Positions 1 to 11,262 of a stretch of 64,000 nucleotides of DNA are shown one piece after another; position 1 is the first letter of the stretch; each line of letters begins with the position of its first letter. Where the stretch lies: NCBI GenBank assembly GCA_031771865.1, contig JASISA010000027.1, forward strand, positions 434,001 to 498,000, written 5' to 3'. Below the pieces are notes generated by a model. The model saw nothing but the letters and a program-made list of their open reading frames with translations. It was not told where the DNA came from and ran no database searches. This stretch comes from Nothophaeocryptopus gaeumannii (Eukaryota > Ascomycota > Dothideomycetes > Mycosphaerellales > Mycosphaerellaceae). The position numbers and the translations under genes were made by a program.

Positions 1-318
1 AATCATCGTCGCGTCGCGTCCTCTTCCCTCACTCAATGATGGCTGAGGTCTCACGCCCACCCACGCGTAAATCATTGCAATTGCTCAGTCTAACAACTGA
101 TCGAAAGAAGTGCCCCAAATCCAAGACCAACACCGCCAACCCCGGTCACCAAGCGCGCCGCCGCCGAAAGCTGCCGCTGCTCTAGCCATTGGCATCCAAG
201 CAACCAGCACAGCTTCCCGCCAGGAACACCGAAGCATACCAACCCACCCTAGAGCTCTTCCTCTTGTACACACAACTTCTACGACTGCTGTTCGGGACTG
301 GTTGCACGTTCAGCAGCC
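1..318. other. Upstream region of the first gene
   Basis: Pyrimidine-rich sequence with scattered ACC/CAC triplets, typical of a fungal 5' leader. An ATGATG lies at position 37, but its frame closes near 211. In the frame of the downstream gene the last stop is at 250-252. If the first gene begins with an ATG upstream of 319, an intron must lie in this stretch; no convincing donor/acceptor pair could be fixed. Confidence 0.4.
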
Positions 319-2826
319 GTGTCGGTCCCACTCCCCCAGAGCTCTAACGACCGATACGATACCCACGACGAGCGATACGATCCACCAAGGTACACGACAT
401 CATTAATACGCAGCCAGGAGCAGGCCTCGGCATTCGACCGCAGATATTTCCAGGACCTCTCGCGACCGTCCTCCAGCAGTGGCAGCGTCGGGAGTCGCAG
501 CCTTCGCCGCACAGCTCGCCTCGACGAGTACAGGCCCTCGCGCCTGCGATCGACTTCGGTAGACTCGCCAACCCGTCGCAAAGAGTCTCCACCACCGGAA
601 CGCGCTGCAACAACACCACCGCGACCAGTCCATCATCGTAGAACAGCCAGCGCGCATTACAGCACATCTGCGCCTCATCCCGCGCTTCGCATCTCTCGCC
701 GCACCCACTCTGCCATCCTCTACGCGCTTGAAGAGGCCATTCGCAAGCCGAATCCCTTCACTGCAGACGAGGTCGAAGAGAACGCTCAGATGTCAGATCT
801 CGGCGGTGGCAGCGCCGCACGAGCATCCAATGGCGGAGCACGGACAGGTGGGCCCGTACCAGTTTCTGGCGGCACCCCAATCAGAACACCTCGTGATATC
901 ATGAGAGATCGCCAGACACGCGAACAAGCACGGCAGCAAGCAGCGGTACGACAGCAGCAGGAGCAGGAAGACGCGAGGAGGGCAGAGGAGAGGAGGCGAA
1001 GTGCTGAGAGGAGGGCAGCCACCGTGCCGGGGACCGCACCCAGATTCAGCGCGTCATCATCACAATACAGTCCTGACGTTTCGGCGCCTCAAGGCGGTTT
1101 CGACCCTGCTGCGGATAGGAGAAGCAGTAGAGTTGCCGGTGAAGTAGCTGGGACGAATGTGCTGGGTGAACCGACTGGGCGAGGGTCAATGGATCCACCG
1201 CCAAGCAGGGCAAGAGGGTCAAGTCAACCTCCACCTGAACAATTGAGACCAGATCCTCTACGACTAGCTCCAGCTGCGACAGCCGGCGCCACGCGAAGAA
1301 CACAAACCAGCCAATCTGGACCTCGCCAACCTCAACCTGCCGCGACTGCCGATGGCTCAAGAGCAGGCGCGCAATCGTCTTTTCCGCACGCGTTCGAACG
1401 ATGGGAGACACTCTCCTCACACTGGGAGGGACTTACATCCTACTGGCTACACAAGCTGGAGCAGAACACGGAAGAGATCAGAGAGACCGTGCCCAACGCG
1501 TCGACTTTGAACAGGCAGATCACCGACCTGTCTGCAGCCGGTGCCAACCTCTTCCACGCGGTTGTAGAATTGCAACGACTACGAGCCAGCAGTGAGCGAA
1601 AGTTCCAGAGATGGTTCTTCGAGACACGCGCCGACAATGAACGAAATCGCGAAGTGCAGGCAGGCCTGGAGAGGCAGATCAAGATCGAGCGTCAGGCAAA
1701 AGACGATGTCATGCGAACCCAGGCAGACCACTCAATTACCGTCGAGAACGCGAAGAAGGAGGTCGCGGAAACGAGGCGAGAGCTCATGATCTCCAAAGAC
1801 GAAGCTCGACGCGCGTGGGAAGAGCTTGGGAGAAGGAACCAGGAGTCACTCGACACGGCTCAAAGTTTAAGAGAAGGTCGCGTGACACTGGTCAGTGGTG
1901 TCCAGGTCGTGCCATACTCTGGACAAGTCAGTAGGACTGGCAGTGCAAGTCAGGGGCAGCGACCCGTGACAAGGGACGGCCCACAGAGCTACGGTCCTGG
2001 AGCTGCTGGACTAGCCACGCCTGGTGATGAACGCGAATACTACCGCGAGGAGGGACCGTCACCAACAAACACCGACCCCTTCACAGACAGTGGGAGACAG
2101 CAGCCTCTGCACCGTGAACCGGACAAGCCGTCACTGGCTCAAGGGACATACTACCCACAAGGCAGTGCCGCGGCGGCTACATCATCAGCCATTCCTGCAA
2201 CTTACCAGCAACCCTCCTCAAGCCAGCAACGTGCTTCGGCCACCAGCCAAGAAGCACAGCAATTCTACCAGCAAGGTGGTCAAGCGATGCTTCTGCACAC
2301 TCCACAATCGTCGTCACAGAACGTTCCAAGTACAGCTGCACAAATCACCCCGACGCAGAGGACCCAAGACATTCGCTCTCAGCCGCGCTCAGAATTCAGC
2401 TATGCCGATACCATGAGCGAAGGCGAGACAGAGTATGCTCTCGACCCTCATGGCAACGTTCGACACGACGAGCAAGGCCGACCAGTTGTCTTCCGTCGCC
2501 GCGGCCCGGCCCGATCTTCAGAAAGTGAAGAAGACTACGACACAGAAGAGCGTATACGTCAAGAACGCGAGACGGCCGCGCGTTACGGCAGTGAGACAAT
2601 TCCGGAAGCGCCAAGCGTGCCTGCTACCAGCGCGCAAGCTATGGCGACCTTCGCGCCGACTGCTGGCGAGGAAGCTCGTGGGCCGGACTACGAGGGTGCC
2701 GGGTATGAGAACTATGAGCAGCAATCTCCGTACCGTCAGTTCGGCACCGCACATCATCACCCGACAAGGCTGAGTGATGTGCTCGAGGAGGAAGAGGAGA
2801 GAAGTTCGAGGCATACTGGTCACTAG
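319..2826 (+). CDS. Large disordered protein with central coiled coil (function unknown)
   Basis: Open frame of 835 codons. The codon at 319 is GTG and the first in-frame ATG is at 790, so the true start is unresolved and probably reached through a 5' intron. Residues about 60-160 hold an Arg/Ser-rich stretch followed by an ordered block (THSAILYALEEAIRKPNPFT) that reads as a conserved motif shared with uncharacterised ascomycete proteins (recollection, not checked). Residues about 340-520 are predicted helical, with a charged coiled coil around 430-510. The C-terminal 300 residues are Gln/Ser/Pro-rich and acidic. There is no catalytic motif, signal peptide or membrane segment. It may be a scaffold or cytoskeleton-associated protein (inference). 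The frame stops at TAG 2824-2826, but coding-like sequence continues in the same frame to 3000. Confidence 0.7.
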   Translation: MSVPLPQSSNDRYDTHDERYDPPRYTTSLIRSQEQASAFDRRYFQDLSRPSSSSGSVGSRSLRRTARLDEYRPSRLRSTSVDSPTRRKESPPPERAATTPPRPVHHRRTASAHYSTSAPHPALRISRRTHSAILYALEEAIRKPNPFTADEVEENAQMSDLGGGSAARASNGGARTGGPVPVSGGTPIRTPRDIMRDRQTREQARQQAAVRQQQEQEDARRAEERRRSAERRAATVPGTAPRFSASSSQYSPDVSAPQGGFDPAADRRSSRVAGEVAGTNVLGEPTGRGSMDPPPSRARGSSQPPPEQLRPDPLRLAPAATAGATRRTQTSQSGPRQPQPAATADGSRAGAQSSFPHAFERWETLSSHWEGLTSYWLHKLEQNTEEIRETVPNASTLNRQITDLSAAGANLFHAVVELQRLRASSERKFQRWFFETRADNERNREVQAGLERQIKIERQAKDDVMRTQADHSITVENAKKEVAETRRELMISKDEARRAWEELGRRNQESLDTAQSLREGRVTLVSGVQVVPYSGQVSRTGSASQGQRPVTRDGPQSYGPGAAGLATPGDEREYYREEGPSPTNTDPFTDSGRQQPLHREPDKPSLAQGTYYPQGSAAAATSSAIPATYQQPSSSQQRASATSQEAQQFYQQGGQAMLLHTPQSSSQNVPSTAAQITPTQRTQDIRSQPRSEFSYADTMSEGETEYALDPHGNVRHDEQGRPVVFRRRGPARSSESEEDYDTEERIRQERETAARYGSETIPEAPSVPATSAQAMATFAPTAGEEARGPDYEGAGYENYEQQSPYRQFGTAHHHPTRLSDVLEEEEERSSRHTGH

Positions 2827-3000
2827 GAACAACCATCTGCCGAGAGTCAATCTCTTCCGGCGAAGGAAGCTGATGGCGATGCTGAACCGGAACATTGGGA
2901 TCTCAAGCAACCCTCTACCGAGGTTGACGACCCTTGGGACGCTGTTCCAAATTTCGAGCCCGAGCACTGGGATATCAAGGAGCCCGAGAGCATTTCATAA
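2827..3000 (+). other. In-frame coding-like extension beyond the TAG stop
   Basis: Directly after TAG 2824-2826 the same frame stays open for 57 codons to TAA 2998-3000. It encodes an acidic, Trp-containing tail with two copies of a short motif (EPEHWDLK and EPEHWDIK) separated by DDPWDAVPNF. The repeat and the acidic composition, which matches the upstream frame, argue that this is or was translated. Possible routes are stop readthrough, a small intron removing the TAG (a weak GTGCTC donor at 2779 gives a 48-nt in-phase intron ending in TAG 2826), or a recent nonsense change. Confidence 0.55.
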
Positions 3001-4218
3001 TGCTGGCGTGCGACGGAGTGAAAGCATGTACAGCAGATGGCAGCACAGCATTAGTGGCGGCATGGACAGAACGGTCATAAAATGGTACGGCTGGCGAAAA
3101 TTCTCTTCTTTTAATATTGCTGCTTTTGGGTTGAGTTTTGGGCATAGCGCGGCGCTCCTGCATACAAGAAGAAGAAGGAAACATATGCAGGATCTTGTTT
3201 TGTGTTCTTGTGTCTTTAGCTCGGCGGAGATACCCTCGAAGCGAGCGAGTCTTGTTTTACTTGCATGGGTGAATGTCTGATGTATTGCATACGATCGAGA
3301 GTGTGAGAACAGGAAGAGAAGTGTGAGAGAGAAACGGGCACATACCATGTAATTCGAAGGATAATGTATTCAGACACACTTTGCACTGCACACCTTTTTG
3401 GTGTTCTGGATCGTCACATCAGTGCCGCCTTGTTCGACAGGCCCTTGAGAAGCTCAGGACAGACGGGTCTTCTCTTATGGCTATCCCAACGTCGAATACA
3501 GATATCTGGAGCTGAGTGATCTGCTGGGAACGATACAATTTCTGCCGGCAATTACATGTCTTAGAATCGAAGCTGAATCTACTCAATTCTCACATACTGG
3601 AAGCTGATGCTGATACTGAAGAATCTGTCGTTAGCGGCACGGCAATGGATGAGTCTTCTCAGATGCATTGTCTCTCCGGTTGGCACGGACTATCTCGTCC
3701 TCGATGCCTGGCCTTTTTCGATTGTGATAGCACTGTCCGGTTAAGATGGCACCAGCCATGGAGTGGCAATCGAACGTCCGAGCAGTATCGGTATGCCGAG
3801 AAAAATCAGCTGGCGGCCTCCTGCCCGAACTGCAGCGACACCTGGTCTCGGTTAGGCGATGTGCTTTGCAGGCGAGCCTGCCCGTGGACTGATTGAGCCG
3901 CCCGCCACGATGCAGCAAGGCTATGGGGAAATTGTACGATAAATTAGACGCCCGCGGCGGATTTTGGCCGAAGGTTGACCCCATACAGCGCAGAACATGC
4001 TGCAATTTTCTCCATCGTAGAGGTCGTTGGAAGTCTACGAAGACGGATTCTAACCTATCGCCGACCGTTGACAAGTCTTCAGAGGCAGCAACCCCTTGAA
4101 CCCAACATCAAATACGGGCCTTTGAAAGACAGTAAAAAGGCAAATCCGCCTGATCAAATTATCTCGATGCCGATTTGACGTCTCCGTCGCCTGTCGACTT
4201 TCAACGCATTCCCTTACC
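3001..4218. other. Intergenic, no gene seen
   Basis: 3' region of the first gene, then about 1 kb with only short unrelated open frames on both strands. No motif, splice structure or repeat was recognised. Confidence 0.5.
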
Positions 4219-5012
4219 GACCGTCCGCCGTACGCAGCTGTTTCCTACCCATGGGGCTCTCCGGGTAATGGTCATTTCATCTGGGTAAACAGCAAACGTC
4301 TAGGCGTAAGGTGAAACGTTGAGCGTTTCCTATCGCAAATCAGCAGAACACCGACACAGCGCAATGGTTACTTCTGGATTGATGCATTGTGTATCAATCA
4401 GTAGTCAGATCTGGAAGAACACAAGCACCAAGTGGGACTCATGTACAAATCTACAGCCAGGCCCAACACGTGCTGGTCTGGCTTGGCCCCGCAGATGAGG
4501 ACAGCGACATTGGGATGAGACTGGCTACAGAACTATGATCATATACTCTGGGTTCGTCGCCTAGCTGGGATGAGCGTGAGGGATCAAGGCTAGAAAGAAT
4601 TTGCAATAGGACGTACTGGTCCAGACGTTGGATCCTACAGGAGCTGGTACTCGTGACAGACGCAACACTGATGTGTGGCGGCCTGCAGGCCTCGTGGGAG
4701 ATGTTCTAGCAACTCATGTTACATCTGACAGCACGCCCTCCCACTACCCGTAAAGCAGACAGCTGTAGTCCAAGCGAACTGGCGAGAACCTCTGCTGCGG
4801 TTCTGATCCAGCGGATCTCCTACACGCGAGAGCAGCCAATACTTTATCGCAAGCTTCTCAAGTTGAACAATCTGGATTGCGAAGAGATCAGGGACACGGT
4901 GTTTGCACTCCTCGCTATATATAAGTCCGGCAAGGAAGGCATTGAGGCAGACTACAACACGCAACCAGTCCTCAAGATTTTACATGCCGTATCAAGGAAC
5001 TACGACCGCAGC
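4219..5012 (+). pseudogene. Decayed HET-domain (heterokaryon incompatibility) gene
   Basis: Conceptual reading gives the ordered HET landmarks: PPYAAVSYPWG (4225-), WIDALCINQ (about 4375-4401), a QAQHVLVWLGPADEDSDIG segment near 4455, a YWSRRWILQELVL segment near 4615, and a downstream block ending near 5010 that aligns in order with residues following the HET domain in the intact gene at 62476 (DPRDKVYDL..., LPKLLHTVLRNY). The frame is broken by stops (for example TGA in the AGG TGA AAC context, TAG 4402-4404, TGA after ATEL, TAG after WEMF) and by one frame shift next to ATGTACAAA, which looks like an A missing from an A run. No start codon or upstream part remains. HET proteins trigger cell death after fusion of incompatible hyphae; this copy cannot be expressed as a full domain. 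Confidence 0.8.
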
Positions 5013-6250
5013 AACCCACCAAACAAACTCGCCACTAACGGCAGTACCCTCGCTCACATCACGCATTTATCACGTGCTTTTTCCCGCTCCCACTTCCTCC
5101 CGTCGAAACCGAAACTCAATGCTTATCTCACCTCAGTCTTTCCTTCTTTCCCTCCGTACTCCCTCCGAGGGATCGGCATCAATCGCCGGATCCCCAATTC
5201 CACCTGCAAAGAATGCAAGGGCCATATGCACAGTGTCGTCTGTATGCCGACTTCATTCTTTAATGTCGATGCCGATTCACGACACCTCTCACTACAACCC
5301 AGCAGGGTCAGCAAGCGATCCAAATGACATCCGTGGCTTTAGAAGCCTATCGCAATCAAGTACTGTAGAACCCGTTTTCGGCAGCAAAGCAATTGCATTC
5401 GCTACACTATCATGCACGCATCGCAGATCCCGTATCCTCAGAGTCAGTAAGGTAAACGCAGAGAAAAGAAACAGCTTGCGTCACCCCGCCTGCTCTGCTC
5501 TACTCAGTCCGCTTGTTCTGCCACTCGCTCGCTCATCCAGATTCGACCCAAAGTCATGAACCCAGCGTGCTGCCTTACGGCGAACTGCGCTCCATCGCTT
5601 CGCATTGCTTCCACAGAGCCTCCCCTTCGTCCCCAGACGTCATTAAACCACCCCAGACGTCCTCTTCACAGTCTGAAGCCATTTTATTACCACCTCCACC
5701 CGCGGGATGCAACAAAGTAATACCAGGAAATAAAGCAAGAAACAACGCCCAAGGAAATCGTGATCGGTCGGTCAAAGCCAGTCTTTTTGTCGGTTGAATA
5801 TCATGTTCGTCGTCCAGGGATAAGTCGAGACCAAAGAAAAAGCTAAGTCATCGGTGGCTCTAGTGGGCCTGCAGGAGATTTCAGACTGTTCACCTCCTTT
5901 GAGGTGATGCTGAACACCCTGCCGAGTGACACTGCCAGAAGACTGTATCGCTGCAAAGATGATGTTGCAAGTCACCCGTCTCCGCCTCCCTGAAGTGCAT
6001 GATCGTCCAAAATAGTCTCCAGTAATTCGAGAATGTCGAAGTCGTGGATTGTAGACCTTTGTGTTGAACTGAACCATGCGAGAAGCGAAACGACAAGACA
6101 GCCATGTACTAGTGCCCCGATACCGATATGAAAAGTGCTCGTATCTAGTAAGACCAGATCCAGAGCAGAAACATTCGAAGCCTGCAAAAGCTACGATGTT
6201 GCCGAGATGAGAGTGTGATTGGCGACCCTGCCGTTCAAACCGAACGCCTT
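5013..6250. other. Intergenic, no gene seen
   Basis: Spacer between the HET remnant and the 3' end of casein kinase I. Open frames here (up to 218 codons) are Ser/Pro/His-rich, lack recognisable domains or splice context, and are probably chance frames. Confidence 0.45.
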
Positions 6251-7691
6251 TCAGTAGCCGTTGTAGCCAGACTGATCAGCACCACGCTTGTTTGCGGAAC
6301 GAAGTTGCCTGTCAACGCAAGACGCGAAGTCGTTAGCCCAAGTCTTCTAACCCCTCACGCGCCAGATCACGAAGTTCGAACGCAGAGGAGAAGGCGCCTT
6401 ACAAGACGAGAGTTCGAAGGCAGGTCATGTGTTTGTGCGCACTCACATTCCAGTGCCCTCTTTTGGTGCGACGCCGCCAGTGCGAGTTGCGGAGAGACCG
6501 TTGCCCTTGGTAGCACGGCGGGTCTTATCCTCTGGCTCCTCTCCGGTAGCCTGCTGTCCCTGTGCCTGGGCAATGGCCTGGGCGTTCTTCTGGTACTTGT
6601 AGACAGTCCAGTCAAAGACGTAGTCGTACTGGAAGCCCTCACGCACGAAGAGATCACGGAAGATCTTGCGGAGGTAAGAGTAGTCTGGCTTGTCGTCAAA
6701 GCGGAGGCTGCGGGTGTAATTGAGGTAGATCGCAAATTCGTTCGGGAAGCCGCGGCACAGGACCTCGGTCGGAGTGGTCATCTTCTTCTCCATGATGCGG
6801 TCGTACTTCTGCTTCTTGGTCGCCGCCTTAAGACCTTGCCATGGGAGAGAGCCGCGGCAGAAGTAGAGCATAACATAGCCGAGGGACTCCATATCGTCAC
6901 GACGGGATTGCTCTGTGAATTGTTAGTGGAGGCACGCGAATTCATACAGCAGTTTTGGATACGTACCAACTCCCAAGTGCGTGTTGATGGACGCATAACG
7001 GGCAGTTCCAGTCAAGTTCTTGTTCTCTCTGTATGGGATGTGGAAGTGCGTCTTCGGGTCGCGGTACTTCTTGGCCAGACCGAAATCGATCACGTTGACC
7101 TGGTTGCCACGCTTGCCAATGCCCATCAGGAAGTTGTCAGGCTTGATATCGCGGTGGATGAACGACTTCGCGTGGATGTATTCGATGCGGGAGATAAGCT
7201 GGTCGGCGAGGAGCAGGACGGTCTTGAGGGAGAATTTGCGGTTGCAGAAGTTGAACAGGTCCTCGAGGGAGGGCCCGAGCAGGTCGAGCACCATGGCGTT
7301 GTAGTCGCACTCAGTTCCGAACCATCTCACGAAAGGGATGCCGACACCGCCGGCGAGCGACTTGTAGACGCGTGCCTCATACTCGAGCTGAGGGTGCTTG
7401 GCCTTGACAGACTCAAGCTTGATGGCGATTTCCTCGCCGGAAATTATGTTGGTGCCTGTGGAAGTCAGTACGTGTCACGCTTCAAGAAGACTCGCGTGCA
7501 TACCGAGATAGATGTCACCGAAAGAACCGGAGCCGATCTTGCGGCCGATGCGGTATTTGTTCCCCACACGGAGGTCCTGCCCACATGTCAACATATATCC
7601 TCCATACCATTGTGCTCACTACTCTTGCCCACGAGGAGGTCGAGTGATGATGATGTTGTTGTTATGGGGCTGAGCGTACCATGGTCGTCAT
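6251..7691 (-). CDS. Casein kinase I (Hrr25/CK1 delta-epsilon type)
   Basis: Ser/Thr kinase. In this family it acts in DNA-damage signalling, vesicle trafficking, ribosome maturation and meiosis. Five exons on the minus strand: 7691-7680, 7576-7504, 7455-6967, 6912-6447 and 6308-6251 (introns 103, 48, 54 and 138 nt, all GT-AG, all phases match), giving 365 aa. Seen: MTTMDLRVGNKYRIGRKIG start, glycine loop GSGSFGD (about 20-26), ATP lysine K41, HRDIKPDN with catalytic D131, DFG 152-154, and the CK1 signature TGTARYASINTHLG with EQSRRDDMESLGYV after it. After about residue 300 comes a Gln/Ala-rich linker and a short tail ending SGYNGY encoded by the last 58-nt exon, preceded by a GCTAAC branch site. 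If intron 4 is retained, its GTGAGT donor itself creates a TGA (6445-6443) and the protein ends 18 residues earlier. The gene is 5' of a long pyrimidine-rich leader. Confidence 0.95.
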
Positions 7692-10218
7692 GTTGGAGGT
7701 CGACCTCTGCAGCGAGGATTTTGCTGCTCGGTCGGTCGGTGTGCTCGAGGTGTTATTCGCTGCTGGGTATTTCTACCTAGCGTAGGTGAAGGGAAGGAAG
7801 AAGATGTCGGCGGCTGCAGGTGGAACAGTGTTAGTGTTCGTGTGTTGGTTGTCGGGAAGAGGTCGAAGCGTGATCAGGCGCCAGGCGGTGAAAAGCCAAG
7901 CGGGGAAAGGCAGGAGGCGCCTCGCTACCCGCGTCAGGCAGGAACGGGTGAAGATGGAAGGGAAGGAGTAATTGCTTGTTGCAGACACAACAACAAAGAC
8001 GAGCGTGTACTATTGTGAAGCACAAACGCTCGCTTGCAGTCGTGAATGGGCCCAGCTGAGGCGTGGAAAGAGGGGAAGCGAGGGAGATGCAAGTCACGGG
8101 CAATCAGGCGGTCCGCTGACGCCTCAAGTGACACGAATGTTGGGCTCGAACGGAGCAGACTGTCCACGCACCTTTTGGGAATGTCTCAAACCAGTGGTCG
8201 ACTATGGCGGAGGTCGAGACAGCGGCCGGGTGGAGGATAAAGCAGGCTATTGTACGGCCAAAAGGCGAACCGCGGTCTGAAAGGCAGCGCTCCCGGCGGT
8301 AGGGCGTGTGTGGTGAGAGTTCGTTTCGAGGCTGAGCGGCGGAGCAGGGGCGCGGAGCGAAGAGGGCGGCGGTAAATGCGGCCTTCTTAGAGCAGCTCAA
8401 CTGCAATTCGTGGTACAGAACAGAAGCAAGCTCTTTGAGAGAGAGGTGATCGGATCGGTCGTCCGGGGCGTGGGAGATGCAGTAGCGAGATGCAAGAACA
8501 GCGGCGGCTCCTTTCAAATGCTGGAATAAAGGCAACTGACACCTAAGTTAGGCCCGCGCTTGGCACCTGAACCAAAACCCAACTCAATCTTACGACGGAT
8601 TTGCGCCCGAGACCGACGGCTCTGCTTGTTCACGCTCCGACAACCGCATCCCGGCCATAAGCCCTCACTCTACTGCCACCACCACCCTCAAATTAACCTT
8701 CCTGCCGGCATGGCTGCCGCTCTCTCTCTGCACAGCGATGACCTCAGGCATACGGCTGACACCTTCCCACCGATATGCAAAACCGCGGGTCATCTACGGA
8801 CACGGCAAGTCGAACACCTACGTATGCCAATTTCCAAATCTCTGTCTGCTGAATACACCACCTGTCTTTGTACACCTGTTCTACACCATCACCGCCTTCA
8901 AAGGGGCGAGCGAGAGACGGCAAGAAGCGAGAAAACCACGACTCGGCGTTCTTCTGGACCTCTACATGTACGACGCTACCCGACTCGCGGCTTTCACCAG
9001 GCGTCCTCGCGGCAAGACTTGGACCACTCTTTCACAAGATCAAGGGCTTCCTCGGTCATTTGATTGCCCATTTCCTTTCTTCCTCTTCATCACACTTGTA
9101 ATAACACGTTACCTTGGTGCCTCGCGTCAGGCACCCGCCAACGATCTCACACGATCCCGCTGGCCAGTCCGGCCGGAAGCATGCTTGACAAGTGACGGCC
9201 CAATCTGACTTTGCCAGCAACTTCCTTGTCACGACTATAACGTCTTGTCTTATCCCGCGCACAAGCATTGTGCTTCAATTTTTGGAAAACAAGCATCCCT
9301 CTCATGTATCGAAGGGTCTTGCAGGATACGGCGTGATTGTACGGCATTTGCGTCTTCTGGGCGGAAGCAGCGCCTGTAGCGCTTCCGCTATTGACTGTCA
9401 AGGTGGCAGATCTACATAACAGATGCATACGTGACGCCTTGACAGCACACGACCTCTCAAGCTCGAAGCAGCACCGCATGTCATGAGCTGTCAAGCTGTC
9501 TTCTATATCGTGCTAATATTGGTAGCCTTTCTCTCCAGCTCAAGAAGCCGCAGGCCGCATATGGGCCGGCGAGTCGTGTCTGCCTCTCGTTCGTCGCCAT
9601 GTTTCAGGGCACATGTCACCTCATATCACAGCGCTTAAGAAGTAAACGCCATTGCATTCCGCAATTTCTACATTACTCACACAACAGTTCATGTTCGGAA
9701 ATACAACGGGTATCTGCATGGCTCTATAAGTGGGATCTGCACGATATCCGGAATGCTGGGTCTCGTGTCGCCGTGGGATGAGAAGTCAGGATGGCACGAG
9801 ACAAATGTCACGCGGCTCATATAGCTTACATTCACGCTTTGGCACTTGAGCAGCTTTCGATCGGAAGATAAGTGGCTGCTTGATCAGCAGGTCCACACAT
9901 GGTCACATGGCCACATGTCAAATGACAGCTGTGCCATACACTGCAACATATGCCGGCCTAGGCACGCTTTCGCGATGCCATTTCAAAATCGCGACTTGTA
10001 ATGACACTGAACAGTATCAATGCAAAAGAAAGCCCTCGTTTTCTCGCGACGGATGAGATTTCCGATACGATATATGTACAAAGTATCTCTTAATCCGCGC
10101 TCCGTCTGTGACAGACAGCAACTGGCTGCCGCACATTCCTCTCCACACAACAGCCCATGCTCAATTTTCTCATGTTCTGCATCCTCGTCGTGGTCTCCTC
10201 CGCGGACTCCCTGGCGCT
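7692..10218. other. Intergenic, long leader and spacer
   Basis: About 2.5 kb between casein kinase I (5' end) and the ATP synthase subunit gene (3' end). The part next to the kinase is likely promoter and 5' UTR. A 157-codon plus-strand frame at 8738-9208 begins with an ATG and has a possible donor (GTATGC at about 8823), but no domain is recognised. Nothing else was supported. Confidence 0.4.
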
Positions 10219-10666
10219 CTAGTGCTTCGGCGTAGGGTTCTTGGCCGCTGGGTTCCTTGGGTCGTTCTTGTACTCGTCGGCTGCGGAGAGCAAATGTCAG
10301 TATCTCCAATCCAAGAGCGTATTTCGAACGTTCTGACGGCGATTGGGGGTCATCTGAGCGGGTGGGAGAAGGCTATCGGGGCCACCTACTGTTTGCAAGG
10401 ACCGTTGCGAAGGAATTAATGCCGTATGCAATGACGAGACCTGTACCGCGCTGTCAGTCATCTCCATTCCTCTCTCTCACCCCTCATATATTTTCCCCAG
10501 CTCTTCATTCGCTCTCGGACGGATCGTAGGACATACCGGCAGTGTAGAAGGGCCACATCGGCTTTGCTATTCAACATGTCAGTCTCCGCCCCCTCACTCC
10601 CTCTCGCGCGACCATTGACGACTCACCGACGGGCGTCGCGAACTTTCTTCCGAGGAGTCCAGGCAT
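10219..10666 (-). CDS. ATP18: F1Fo ATP synthase subunit i/j
   Basis: Small subunit of the membrane sector of mitochondrial ATP synthase, in the inner membrane. Four tiny exons: 10666-10627, 10566-10537, 10440-10390 and 10280-10219. Donors are GTGAGT, GTATGT and GTAGGT; acceptors end in TAG, CAG and CAG; phases 1, 1 and 1 are consistent. The product is 60 aa, the usual size for this family. Seen: N-terminal MPGLLGRKF, then a KPMWPFYTAGLVIAYG membrane segment (about residues 15-32), then a polar TDEYKNDPRNP tail. These are the family hallmarks. The frame is open for 57 codons upstream of this ATG, but the MPGLL start matches the family length. No single exon is long enough to show up as an obvious ORF, so the gene is easily missed. 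Confidence 0.92.
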
Positions 10667-11262
10667 TTTGGAGTATGGTCGGTCTGATATGCCTGTGGTG
10701 ATAGAGAGTGCGGGTGATGTCTTCCTGCCGCTGCTGCTGTTACGATGCTGCTGCCAAAGCTTGAAAGCGGGAGTGCGGGAGGCAGCGGCGGATCCCGAGA
10801 GACATTTCGGCCTGAGGCAGCAAGCCCAGCCTCTCAAGCTTCCGACTCCAAACTCAATACACGAACTTCACATCTCCCACTTCGCGTCTGATCACAACAG
10901 AAACCTGATGATGCGCACATACACACCAACACCACTCCTGAGTCGAGTATAGCGCCTCACCATCCACAGATGCACGGTATGACTGTAAGCGACAAATGAG
11001 AGGCGTTGTGAACTGTCTCCCAACCTCTCTCACGTGTGGCTGGTATTGCTTCACCCCGCCACCCAAAATACAGTGCTTCGGTAGGTACATGAGGAGACAG
11101 TTCAATGCCGCTGCACGTTCTCGCCGAAGCATTCCGAACCGCGGTTCTGTCTCTTATCGAGCGTCTGTATCGTCTGTCCGTTGTTATCGACAAGAAGATT
11201 GTTAATGTATAATGCACATTCCACAGTCACTACTACAGACGTCGTGAGCAGCGATATCTCCA
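10667..11262. promoter_or_regulatory. Shared divergent promoter region, ATP18 / DUF3433 gene
   Basis: 596 bp between two divergent start codons. It must hold both promoters and leaders. No TATA box or known factor site was assigned. Confidence 0.4.

Noticed and set aside
6215..7780. 521-codon plus-strand open frame
   Set aside because: It runs antisense to the casein kinase I exons, crosses their introns, has no domain and follows from codon bias of the real gene.
8738..9208. 157-codon plus-strand frame with a possible donor near 8823
   Set aside because: No domain, no matching downstream exon and low-complexity translation; not enough to call a gene.
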